Of a stretch of DNA of 64,000 nt, positions 8,643 through 15,913 are shown in pieces. Under the pieces are notes generated by a model. It was given only the letters and a program-made list of their open reading frames with translations, was not told the origin of the DNA and searched no databases. The position numbers and the translations under genes are program-made. Each line of letters starts with the position of its first letter. Within the stretch, counting starts at the first letter, position 1. The DNA comes from Bog-756 sp963777665 (GTDB lineage Bacteria > Actinomycetota > Acidimicrobiia > Acidimicrobiales > RAAP-2): positions 620,001 to 684,000 of the forward strand of contig CAVZRJ010000001.1 in the NCBI GenBank assembly GCA_963777665.1, in the 5' to 3' direction.

Positions 8643-8703
8643 ATGCGCACCCGCTGCGCACACTGCGCCACCCCACTGGATGGGGATGCGCACGCATGCG
8701 CAC
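8643..8703. repeat. iteron-like TGCGCAC repeat cluster (candidate origin)
   Basis: ATGCGCAC occurs exactly at 8643-8650, 8686-8693 and 8696-8703, with TGCGCAC at 8655-8661. A hairpin (CCCCA/TGGGG) sits at 8671-8685 in the middle, and reverse-type GTGCGT repeats follow to about 8740. The location directly after the helicase gene suggests an origin or regulatory site. It partly lies in non-coding DNA. Confidence 0.5.
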
Positions 8704-8765
8704 TCCCCCGTAGGGCGTGCGTGCGGACGTGCGTGCGCCTCGACAGGCCCTTCGGAGAGGGTTCG

Positions 8766-8906
8766 GTGACCACCGGAACCGCAACCGCGCTCCGCCGTGC
8801 GAAGCCGTGCCGATACTGCGCCGACCCCACTTGGCTGACACGCCGACATTCGCTCGCCTGCCTCGACCACGCCGGGGCCGCGAAACCTCCCGCGGGACGA
8901 CAGTGA
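8766..8906 (+). CDS. tiny zinc-ribbon-like protein
   Basis: 46 residues from a GTG at 8766 preceded by GGAGAG. The cysteine/histidine pattern CRYCADP...RRHSLACLDH could bind zinc, as many tiny phage proteins encoded before terminase genes do. An upstream ATG at 8643 in the same frame would extend it through the repeat cluster with a further CAHC motif and give 87 residues. The shorter form is preferred because of the ribosome site. Confidence 0.45.
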   Translation: MTTGTATALRRAKPCRYCADPTWLTRRHSLACLDHAGAAKPPAGRQ

Positions 8907-8919
8907 CCCCTCTGTGACC
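8903..8919. repeat. internal GTGACC pair, 11-bp spacing (inverse of the end boxes)
   Basis: GTGACC at 8903-8908 and 8914-8919 is the reverse complement of the GGTCAC core found at both element ends, again with an 11-bp period. It lies just before the packaging genes. Confidence 0.4.
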
Positions 8920-8953
8920 CGGGGCCGCGAACTTCCTGGTCAGAACGCCCGGC

Positions 8954-8972
8954 GTGGGACTGTCAGTCCCAC
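8954..8972. promoter_or_regulatory. 9-bp inverted repeat upstream of terminase genes
   Basis: GTGGGACTG and CAGTCCCAC are separated by one base, and the right arm ends 12 bp before the terS ATG. It may be an operator for late genes or an 8-bp hairpin with a GTC loop close to the ribosome site. Confidence 0.5.
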
Positions 8973-8984
8973 CGGGGTCGGCCG

Positions 8985-9479
8985 ATGACGTGCCGACCAG
9001 GCCACACGCCGAAGCATCCTGACTTCGCCCCGGGCAACACTGCCGCGACCCGTCACGGTGTCTGGTCGGCTGGCCGCGCCGAGCAGGTCGCCGCTGAGGT
9101 CGAGGCGCTGGCCGAGGAGGTTGCCGAGCAGTACCCGTGGACGGCCGCCTACGGCGACGAGCGCCGGGCCTTCGCCCGGGCCGTGGTGGACGAGCGGGAC
9201 GTTCGGGCCTACCTCGACCGTGTGGGACCGCTTGACGAGCGGCACCGGGAGCGACCCGCCGTCCGAACCGCCGAGCGCTTCGCCGCCCACGCCGCCCGAT
9301 GCCGGGCAGCTCTCGGACTCAGCCCGACCAGCCACGCCCGTCTGCTCGTGATGGTGGCCGAGGTCGTGCGCCTGCACCCCGACCGCACGGGACCGCTCAG
9401 CGGCTCCCTCGACGCCCTGTTGGCCCAGGGCCGTGCTGCCCTGGAGCGTGGCGCAGAGCGTCACGGGGAGCCCGGATGA
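8985..9479 (+). CDS. phage terminase small subunit (probable)
   Basis: 164 residues, intact. The N-terminal HPDFAPGNTAATRHG matches the GN-x-A-x-RHG signature at the start of many actinophage small terminases. It is followed by a long helical part (AEQVAAEVEALAEEVAEQ...DERRAFARAVVDE) and LGLSPTSHARL near the end, typical of the oligomerisation region. It recognises packaging sites and recruits the large subunit. Its stop overlaps the ATG of the large subunit (ATGA), strong contextual support. The family is diverse, so the call rests largely on the signature and the neighbour. Confidence 0.7.
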   Translation: MTCRPGHTPKHPDFAPGNTAATRHGVWSAGRAEQVAAEVEALAEEVAEQYPWTAAYGDERRAFARAVVDERDVRAYLDRVGPLDERHRERPAVRTAERFAAHAARCRAALGLSPTSHARLLVMVAEVVRLHPDRTGPLSGSLDALLAQGRAALERGAERHGEPG

Positions 9480-10919
9480 CGGCGCCCATGGAGCTGCTCG
9501 CCAGCTTGCAGATGGACGGCGGCCTGTGGGGCGATACCGCCGAGGCGTGGCAGGTGGCGGACGCCCTCGCCGTGTTCGACCGCGTGACCCCGATGTACTT
9601 CCTCACCCGGCCGAGAGGTGGCCGCAAGAGCGCCGACGCCGCCGGGTACGCCGTGGCCTTGCACATCACGTCGGCGCCGGTCGGGGCAACGAGCTACTGC
9701 ATGGCCGCTGACGCTGCTCAGGCGGCGCTGATCCTCGACTCCGTGCGGTGGCTTCGTCCTCCGTCAGCCGTCGCTCCGGGCGATGATGCGGGTCGAGGCC
9801 CGCCGGGTCGTGTTCCTCTCCGATGGTGAGCTGGTCTCCTCGTTGATCGTGCTGCCTGCCGACGAGGCGAGCGCCTACGGGTTGCGCCCGTGGATGACGC
9901 TGGCCGACGAATTGTGCGAACTGGCCCGAGACGCAGAACGCCAAGGGCGTGTGGGCGGCCGGGGTCAGCGCGTTGCCAAGGTCGAGGGGTCACGGCTGGT
10001 CGTGCTGACGAGCGCTGGCAGCCCGAGCCACTGGTCCCACGGGGTGTTGGAGCAGGCGAGGCAGTCGGCACAGTGGACGCGTGAGCGAGGTGCCCGGGCC
10101 CTTGCCGTGGATCGCCCCGGAGGTGCTGGAGGAGCAACGTCAGTTGCTCACGCCGAGCATGTACGCCAGGCTCCACGAGAACCGGTGGGTGACGGGCGAG
10201 GATCGCTTGACGTCGCCGGAGCAGGTCCGGGCCTGCGTCGGCCACACGGGATCGCTCCCACCCCGCCGAGGGGTTCGGTACACCCTCGGTTTGGATGTTG
10301 GCTTGGTGAACGACCGGACCGTCCTGACCGTCGCCCACGCGGAGAAGCGTGACGGTGCCGTGGTCGTCGTGGTCGATCACCAGGAGACGTGGCAGGGGTC
10401 GAAGGCTCACCCGGTTGACCTCGGCGACGTGCGAGGCCTTCTGCTGCGAGACGATCCGGCGCTACCCGGGCCGACTGATCGCCGATCCTTGGCAGAGCGC
10501 GTCCACTTGCGCGCAGCGTCTCCGGTCAAAGGGCATCCGCGCCGAGGCGTTCACGTTCTCGCTCGGCCTCGGTGGGTCGTCTCGCCCTGACCCTCTACCG
10601 CCTCCTGCGTGACCGCCTGCTCGACCTGCCGGACGACGACGGACTCACCGACGAGCTGGCGTCGGTCGTCCTCCGAGAATCAGCGCCGGGCCTCTACAGG
10701 ATCGACACGTCCGGCGACGGCCACGACGACCGGGTAATCAGTCTGGCCCTGTGCGCTCAGCACCTCGTGTCACAACCGTCCGGCAGGATGAGACTGGCGA
10801 CGCCGCGGGCGAGCTGCCCCGGTTCGGCTCGTGCGCCGGGACGTGCAACCGTCGGAGCCGCCCGTTCCGATACGTTCGCCGGACGGCCGGAGGCCGACCA
10901 GGCCCGGCGACGATCGTGA
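9476..10919 (+). CDS. phage terminase large subunit (four frameshifts)
   Basis: Motor ATPase and nuclease for DNA packaging. In order across the frames: ATPase P-loop-like segment FLTRPRGGRKSADAA; LRPWMTLADELCELAR (Walker B-like, DE); coupling motif VLTSAGSPSHWS; VPGPLPWIAPEVLEEQR; then the RuvC-like nuclease with YTLGLDVGLVNDRTVL (first Asp), RLIADPWQS (second) and GDGHDDRVISLAL (third). The shifts lie near 9775, 10078, 10435 and 10570. When joined they give about 480 residues with every landmark in the right order and no internal loss, so the gene was recently or is still intact. It starts inside the terS stop. Confidence 0.85.
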
Positions 10920-10993
10920 GGATCGGAAAGCTCAAGGTCGATGGCCGGTCTACACCCCTCCGGCAGTGACCAGTGGCGGTGACCGCGACCGAA

Positions 10994-11266
10994 ATGGCGA
11001 ACGTCGCCGCAGCGAGAGCCACGTTCGTCAAGGTGTTCGTCAGGACGCCGTGGATGGAGCAGGCCGAGATGCCGAGGACTCGGTGGCAGCATGTTTCCAG
11101 AGCGGGGTGAGTCCACCGGCGCGGCGAAGGCGGTGTGCCGGGGGTGCGCCGTCCGCGAACGACTGTCTGGAGTACGCGCTGGTCAACGGCGAAAAGTTCG
11201 GCATTTGGGGCGGAATGTCCGAGCAGCGAACGCCGAAAGCTCCGCCGTCGGAGGCGGGCGGCATGA
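10994..11266 (+). CDS. WhiB-like iron-sulfur transcription factor (three frameshifts)
   Basis: Stitching the frames gives the complete WhiB layout: AECRGLGG, MFPERGESTGAAKAVC, RGCAVRE, CLEYALVNGEKFGIWGGMSE and ERRKLRRRRRAA. All four cluster-binding cysteines are present (AEC, AVC, RGC, CLE), as are the G-I-W-G-G turn and the basic C-terminal DNA-binding tail. Shifts lie near 11072, 11160 and 11227. The stop at 11264-11266 overlaps the next ATG. Phage-encoded WhiB proteins (such as that of mycobacteriophage TM4) alter host gene expression and septation. Here the gene sits between terminase and capsid, so control of late genes or of the host or helper is likely. The ATG at 10994 is a tentative start. 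Confidence 0.82.
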
Positions 11267-11586
11267 GCAAGAGCCTCGGTCCGGTGCAGCGCGAGGCCCT
11301 GGCCCTCCTCGATGGCAACAGGAGAGGGCTCACAGTGCCAGCGCTCGCCTACAAGCTCGGGGTTGACCCTCGGAGAGGGCGGAAGATTGTGGCGTCGCTG
11401 GCCGTCCGCGGGGAGGTGGCCGTCAGCTCGGCATCCGGTGAGCGACGAGTGGTCCTTCCAGGCCTCTTGAGCGCCCATATCGACTACGAAGGCGTCCGAA
11501 GGTTGTTTCTGGCCGACCTCGCCGCCTTCAACACCCCGAAGTGGGCCGCCAAAAAGTGCCCGTGCTGCGGGGAAGATTTTAAGTGA
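11263..11586 (+). CDS. winged-helix protein with C-terminal zinc-knuckle-like motif
   Basis: 107 residues, intact, starting within the whiB stop (ATGA). The N-terminal two thirds is a winged helix: VQREALALLDGNRRGLTVPAL, YKLGVDPRRGRKIVASLAV, GEVAVSS, GERRVVLPG. The C-terminus has AAKKCPCCGEDF, a CxxC knuckle. It probably binds DNA and may work with the WhiB in controlling late genes. I recognise no specific family. Confidence 0.6.
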   Translation: MSKSLGPVQREALALLDGNRRGLTVPALAYKLGVDPRRGRKIVASLAVRGEVAVSSASGERRVVLPGLLSAHIDYEGVRRLFLADLAAFNTPKWAAKKCPCCGEDFK

Positions 11587-11645
11587 CCCCCCATTTTCGG
11601 GTGCGGCCCGTTGTGACTGAGCCCTCCGACCCGCACGATGGACGC

Positions 11646-13177
11646 ATGGAAACGACAGAGGCAAAGATCACCCGCCTTGAAGGCAAGCTCGCGCTCATCA
11701 CCGAGGCGTTCCAGACGGAGACCGAGCTGGACGAGGCACGAGCACTGGTCGCGGCGAGTGCGCCACGAGGGTCAACCGGTGGGATGGTGCCCCGGATGGC
11801 CGCCGTGGCAGGCCGAGCGACGCCAAGCCCGTCCGCCAGTCCGTCCGGCCGGGTGTCCATGACCATCACGGCGGCGTGCTCTGGGGGCAGCACGGTGGCC
11901 GGTGCGCCTTTGCAGAGCGACGCCGAGCTGGCCGAGCTGATGGCCGACAAGCTTCGCAGGTTGGGCCCTGGCGGAAGGTCGGACGTTGCGCAGGTTCGGT
12001 GGTCGTATCCCCCGGAGCGCCAGCTCGATTTGAGCGACGTGTGGCGCAACTCCGAGAAGCTCAACGCCGTGTGCGACCCGACGGCCGGACGGTACGACCG
12101 CGACCGGCGCCCTGGTCGCAACCGGAGGCGTCTGCCTGCCGGTGAACGTGGACTACGCCGTGCCGACGTGGTCGCACCGCCGACCGGCCGTTCCGTGACG
12201 GGCTCCCGTCCTTCCAGGCCACCAGGGGTGGTGTCAGGTATGTGTACTCCGCCTGACGTCGGCGTGCCCTCGCTTCAGGGCACCGCCAGCGGCGCCGGGC
12301 TCAGCACCGGAGTCTGGACCGAGGCGACCGACGCCAACCCGGCCGGAGCGACAAAGCCTGTGTGGACCGTGGCCTGCGGCTCGGAGCAGTTGGTCTACGT
12401 CAACGCGATCCCGACCCGGGTGCAGTTCGGCAACATGGAGAGCCGCTTCGCCCCCGAGCAGATCGCAGCCAACACCCAGCAGGCCATCGCCATCACGGCG
12501 AGGGAGGCCGAGCTGGAGCTGCTGACGCTGATGGCCAACAACACGACCAGCAGGTGCAGCCTCAGCAGTACCTCGGCGCGGTGCGGGACATTCTCACCAG
12601 CGTTGACCTGCTGAAGGCGCAGTACCTCTACAGCCACCGCTTCGCGGACAACACGGCGCTGACCGCTGTGTTCCCGGCGTGGGGCAAGGACGTGCTGCGG
12701 GCCGACCTGGCGAGGGAGATCGGCCACGACAACGCCGGGAGCGTCAACGTGCTGGCGATCACCGACGCACAGATCGAGGACTGGTTCTCGGTCCGGGGCA
12801 TCAACGTCATCTGGACGTTGGACGGGCTGAAGGCAGGCACCTACGGCACAGGCGGCCACGCGATCACGAGCCAGTACTTCGCCACGATGGCGACGAACGC
12901 ACCGCACCCGCAGTGGCCCGGCCAGAGCGCCAGCGCAGCGTTCATGCTGGTGTGGTTCCTCTACGTCGAGGGGACCTTCCAGTTTCTCGACGGCGGCAGG
13001 CTCGATTTGGGCGTTGTCCGCGACTCGCTGCTCGACAGCACAAACGACTATGAGACGTTTACCGAGGTCTTTGAGGGCCTGGCCTTCCGAGGCATCGAGG
13101 CCTACCAGGTGCAGTCGATGATCCTCCCCGCAGGTGGCAGCGCAGGCACCGCAGCGCTCAGCACCTACGTCGAGTAG
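11646..13177 (+). CDS. phage major capsid protein with N-terminal helical extension (three frameshifts)
   Basis: ATG at 11646. Residues 1-50 form a charged helix (TTEAKITRLEGKLALITEAF) that may serve as a scaffold-like delta domain. The capsid part follows: DAELAELMADKLRR, VRWSYPPERQLD, DVWRNSEKLNAV, FRDGLPSFQATRGG, TPPDVGVPSLQG, VTR-like NAIPTRVQFGNMESRF, DLLKAQYLYSHRF, VFPAWGKDVLRADLAREIG, ITDAQIEDWFSVRGINVIW and WFLYVEGTFQFLDGG. This block order matches the actinophage major capsid family. Frames change near 12090, 12240 and 12550. Corrected length is about 510 residues, longer than most HK97-fold capsids because of the N-terminal part. Confidence 0.8.
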
Positions 13178-13418
13178 GGCAGCTCCAAATGATCGTCCCA
13201 GGGCCGGAGCTATCTCCCATGCGTGTGGGTCGGGTGCTCCGGTCCCTGGGCGAGTCGAGAACAGAGCGCCGAGCACCCGCTTGCGGATGGCGTCAACGTC
13301 GAGCGGCGCCAGTGGCGGTGCAGTGCTCACGCGCTGCGCCCGGTCTCTGATGTTGGCAACCTCGGCTGGAGTGAACCTGCGCGGCTCGGCCATGCGCCGA
13401 CCCTAGATCGGAGGAGAG

Positions 13419-13667
13419 ATGCAGAACGATGACCGTGAGTTCCGAGACCTGGCCTGGGCGATGGCTCGGAGGCTTCCAGGAGCCGACGAGGCCCTGGCCG
13501 CCTTCCATGCCCGGCGTCGGGCCGAGTGGGCCCCCACGGAGGCCAAGCTGACCGATCTGAGGGGTCCCCCGACAGCGCTCGTCTGCGCCGACTCGCCGGA
13601 CTGGCGTGTCCGCCTCGCCCGGAGGCCGGTCCACTTTGTGGACGCTCGCTCCGGCGAGGAGTCCTAG
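13419..13667 (+). CDS. small phage-element protein, unknown
   Basis: 82 residues, with a strong GGAGGAG site 6 nt before the ATG at 13419. It is charged and helical at the start (DREFRDLAWAMARRLPGADE) with a Trp/Arg-rich end (DSPDWRVRLARRPVHFVDAR). No family is recognised. It follows the capsid gene and could be a minor structural or decoration protein, or the first cargo gene. The 240 bp between it and the capsid stop hold no clear gene. Confidence 0.5.
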   Translation: MQNDDREFRDLAWAMARRLPGADEALAAFHARRRAEWAPTEAKLTDLRGPPTALVCADSPDWRVRLARRPVHFVDARSGEES

Positions 13668-13678
13668 CTTTGTAGACC

Positions 13679-14332
13679 ATGGACCTGGCAAAGCACGCCG
13701 TTCTCGCCGCGCACCTGATGGAACACTTCGATGACGAGGCGACCGGCTACCGATACACGTCGGGATTCCTCGTAGCTCTTGGCTCCGCACGCATCAACAC
13801 CGGCAGAAACTCCGACGGGAACGTCGTAAACGAACTGGAGACCGGTGACTGGCTAGGAGCGGTCGCCTGGATGGCGCTCCTTGACCAGATCGGCACCTGT
13901 TTCAGACCCACACCGTCCGCAGGAACAACGCCCGATGCACCTAGCGATCGTTCTCTCGTCAACGCGCTGCACTGGTGGTACCCGGAACTACCCGAGCCGG
14001 AGGTCATGGCTGTCTATGCGCTGCGATGCGCCTTCCTTCACGACTTCAGTCTCTGGAACGTGCACAAGAACCCGAGCCTCCAGCACTGCTTCACTGTGGA
14101 CCGAGATCCTGCGAGGTTCGTGCAGCTCCCGAAGGAGCGGTGGAGTCCGGGAGACGCACCTACACATGACAATCAGACGTACGTCAGCCTGCGGAAGCTC
14201 GGCGATGTTGTCGAGGAGATCGTCTCTCGGGTTAGGGCCTCCGCCGAACAGGACACGTTGGACATCGTCCTAGAGGGTGGCGTGAACGAGCTTCGACAGC
14301 GGTACGGGATCAGGTTCTTCCGTGAGAGATAA
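13679..14332 (+). CDS. HEPN-like cargo protein of unknown function
   Basis: 217 residues, intact, with visibly lower GC than the packaging genes, so it was probably acquired separately. The N-terminus is helical (AKHAVLAAHLMEHF), followed by WLGAVAWMALLDQIG and the segment VYALRCAFLHDFSLWN. That segment contains R-x4-H, the catalytic-type signature of HEPN RNases, placed at the end of a predicted helix as in that superfamily. The C-terminal part (YVSLRKLGDVVEEIVSRVR, ELRQRYGIRFFRER) is charged. HEPN proteins are common in toxin and abortive-infection systems. Its place beside attR, where satellites often carry defence genes, supports such a role. The motif alone is weak evidence. Confidence 0.6.
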   Translation: MDLAKHAVLAAHLMEHFDDEATGYRYTSGFLVALGSARINTGRNSDGNVVNELETGDWLGAVAWMALLDQIGTCFRPTPSAGTTPDAPSDRSLVNALHWWYPELPEPEVMAVYALRCAFLHDFSLWNVHKNPSLQHCFTVDRDPARFVQLPKERWSPGDAPTHDNQTYVSLRKLGDVVEEIVSRVRASAEQDTLDIVLEGGVNELRQRYGIRFFRER

Positions 14333-14340
14333 GGAGCCGA

Positions 14341-14895
14341 CTACCCGCCGAGAGGCCCGAACACCTGCTCCTCAGCGAGGGCCATGGCTATCCCAAGGAC
14401 GTATGAGCCGAGCAGGATGATGTGGACTCCGTGCGGCCCCTTTTTATCCAGGGGGCCCGGTCTAGTCGTTGAGTCGAAGACAACCACGGCCAGATCACGA
14501 TTGCCACATTGGAGCACTCCGTTGATTTCGTCGAACGAGTAGGGCTTCATGGCTTTGTCGATCTGCCGCTTGCAGCTGTCGATGTCCGCATCTGTATGTT
14601 GGTAACTCGGGCGAGCAGTGCCCGTTCCCAACAAGTACCGACCCATTATGTAGCCCTCGGCTGAGGCCGCTGCGACGCTCTCGAACACTTCTGTTCGTTG
14701 GCGTCGCTTCACTCCCCAAACAACGGTGACGGTCGCCTTGCTCTGGTCGTACATCTCAGCTCGGAGCGACTTGGTCTGGGATACCAGAGTGTCCCAAGCC
14801 GGTTCCATGACCGCTAAATATTCGACCGGGTCGTATTTGATTGCGCCAGCACGGAGCCGGTCAAGCAGCTCCTGGTCGGTCACCGTCAGAGTCAT
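14341..14895 (-). CDS. unknown cargo protein at the right end of the element
   Basis: 184 residues from the ATG at 14895 (MTLTVTDQELLDRL). A longer frame to 14961 lacks a better start. It is convergent with the HEPN-like gene, 8 bp between stops. Visible parts are an N-terminal acidic helix, EYLAVMEPAWDTLVSQTKSL, a beta-rich middle (ATVTVVWGVKRR), DADIDSCKRQIDKAM, VVVFDSTTRPG and a hydrophobic C-terminal helix (HIILLGSYVLGIAMALAEE) that could insert in or touch the membrane. No family is recognised. Moderate GC and location suggest cargo, possibly functioning with the HEPN-like neighbour. Confidence 0.55.
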   Translation of the reverse strand: MTLTVTDQELLDRLRAGAIKYDPVEYLAVMEPAWDTLVSQTKSLRAEMYDQSKATVTVVWGVKRRQRTEVFESVAAASAEGYIMGRYLLGTGTARPSYQHTDADIDSCKRQIDKAMKPYSFDEINGVLQCGNRDLAVVVFDSTTRPGPLDKKGPHGVHIILLGSYVLGIAMALAEEQVFGPLGG

Positions 14896-14972
14896 ACGGG
14901 TTCCATCGACCCTGGAGCGCCGGTGCTTTAAGGGTCTCTCACGCCGTTCCGCTGCGGGCACACCCGACGACG

Positions 14973-14991
14973 GGTCACAACGGGGTCACAG
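14973..14991. repeat. paired GGTCACA boxes near attR (candidate arm sites)
   Basis: GGTCACAA at 14973-14980 and GGTCACAG at 14984-14991, starts 11 bp apart, the same orientation and period as the pair inside attL. Confidence 0.6.
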
Positions 14992-15107
14992 ACGCTTGCG
15001 GATTGCCCCGGATTGGGCATCATGAGCCGGGTCCTCGGAGGTGGCCATCGGCCCGCTACCTGGACCGATGCGGACTGACCGGATGGGGCCGGATGGCTCG
15101 TCCGGGA

Positions 15108-15129
15108 GTTCGACTCCCGCCCCGGGCAC
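15108..15129. repeat. attR core (22 bp)
   Basis: An exact copy of the tRNA-Leu 3' end segment at 2390-2411. No 5' half of a tRNA precedes it, so this is the displaced remnant marking the right boundary. Beyond it the sequence resumes as host DNA with some similarity to the region right of attL. Confidence 0.92.
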
Positions 15130-15305
15130 AAGCTGTTTCTGATGTTGGAGCAGGTCAGGGCGTTGCGATCGGTGAGCGAAAGGGCATGGAGTGCCTTCAC
15201 CGGTGCCAAGGGCTGCACTCTCCCACATGCGCGTGCCGTTTCATTGGGGGTCTGCCTACTCGAACGCTCTGAAGTCCGATTCCTAGATACGCTCCGGCAG
15301 CGGTC

Positions 15306-15818
15306 CTACTCGTACTCGGTACTGATCTTCTCGAGCCTCTCCAAGCTGGCCGTCATGGACTCAAGCACCGAATTGGTCCCGTTGATCCACGCCCCGCCAT
15401 CACGTAGGAGGTCCTCCGGCAAGGGGCCGCAGTCAAAGACCTCGGTGACGACGGTGGCGTCGTCACCGTCTGGAGTGAGGATGTAGCCCCAGCGGTAGCC
15501 CGCAGGAATGCCGACCTTGGATGGATCATTACCCTCAGCCCGAGAAGGGTCTCCGGGAGCCGGTTCCCAAAATATGCGCCGATCTGGCTCGAACTCCACC
15601 ACATAGTTGAGCATGAGGTAGTCGTCTCCGAGCCGATGCATCTTCATGGTGAAGGTGTCGCCCACTTCGGAGATGGGACGGTCGAGGACGGCTCCCCGGA
15701 GCATGCCGGATCCGTCGAAATCCAAGTGACGGTGCGGATTCGCCAGGATCTTGAAGATGAGGGCCGCCGGTGCTTCGATTCTGCGTGACACTCCGACCGG
15801 CTTGCTTTCCTCTGGCAT
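15306..15818 (-). CDS. SRPBCC / polyketide-cyclase-like protein
   Basis: 170 residues. It has START/Bet v1-type features: an initial strand and helix VSRRIEAPAALIFKILANPHRHLDFDG, central strands (VGDTFTMKMHRLGDDYLMLNYVVEFE shortened here to its core DTFTMKM and NYVVEF), YRWGYIL, ATVVTEVFD and a long C-terminal helix (SVLESMTASLERLEKI). These bind small hydrophobic ligands in a deep pocket. No enzyme activity can be inferred. It is the first host gene to the right of the element, monocistronic, with its end about 180 bp from attR. Confidence 0.75.
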   Translation of the reverse strand: MPEESKPVGVSRRIEAPAALIFKILANPHRHLDFDGSGMLRGAVLDRPISEVGDTFTMKMHRLGDDYLMLNYVVEFEPDRRIFWEPAPGDPSRAEGNDPSKVGIPAGYRWGYILTPDGDDATVVTEVFDCGPLPEDLLRDGGAWINGTNSVLESMTASLERLEKISTEYE

Positions 15819-15913
15819 GATTCAGTCCTCTCTGGCACCTCTGACACAGCGAACGATGCTCGAGCGTCTTGGCGTGACACCGTCGTCGGTGTTCGGGCAC
15901 CAGCGATTCAGTA

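Larger units (their letters stand above)
2390..15129. mobile_element. integrated phage-satellite-like element in tRNA-Leu
   Basis: A 12.7-kb element bounded by 22-bp direct repeats that match the tRNA-Leu 3' end. It carries an integrase, an HTH/excisionase set, a DnaB-like helicase, terminase small and large subunits, a WhiB, a major capsid protein and flanking cargo genes. I found no portal, protease, tail, holin or lysin genes. Integrase plus replication plus packaging plus capsid without tail genes is the architecture of the phiRv1/phiRv2 elements of Mycobacterium tuberculosis and, more broadly, of capsid-forming PICIs. Satellite status is inference. A decayed prophage that lost its tail module is the alternative. 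Many of its genes carry frameshifts. Confidence 0.85.

Noticed and set aside
8630..8745. CRISPR array
   Set aside because: The TGCGCAC repeats are too short and irregularly spaced and have no spacers of uniform length; no cas genes are present anywhere in the window.
12395..13393. Minus-strand frame starting MAEPRRFTPAEVANIRDRAQR, antisense to the capsid gene
   Set aside because: The first 60 residues look protein-like and could be a small gene in the 13180-13393 gap, but the rest is capsid shadow, the start has a weak ribosome site, and no stop ends it before the capsid gene. Not supported enough to annotate.
14937..15130. Second tRNA at attR
   Set aside because: Only the 3' segment matches a tRNA; there is no D-arm or anticodon arm upstream, so it is the att remnant.
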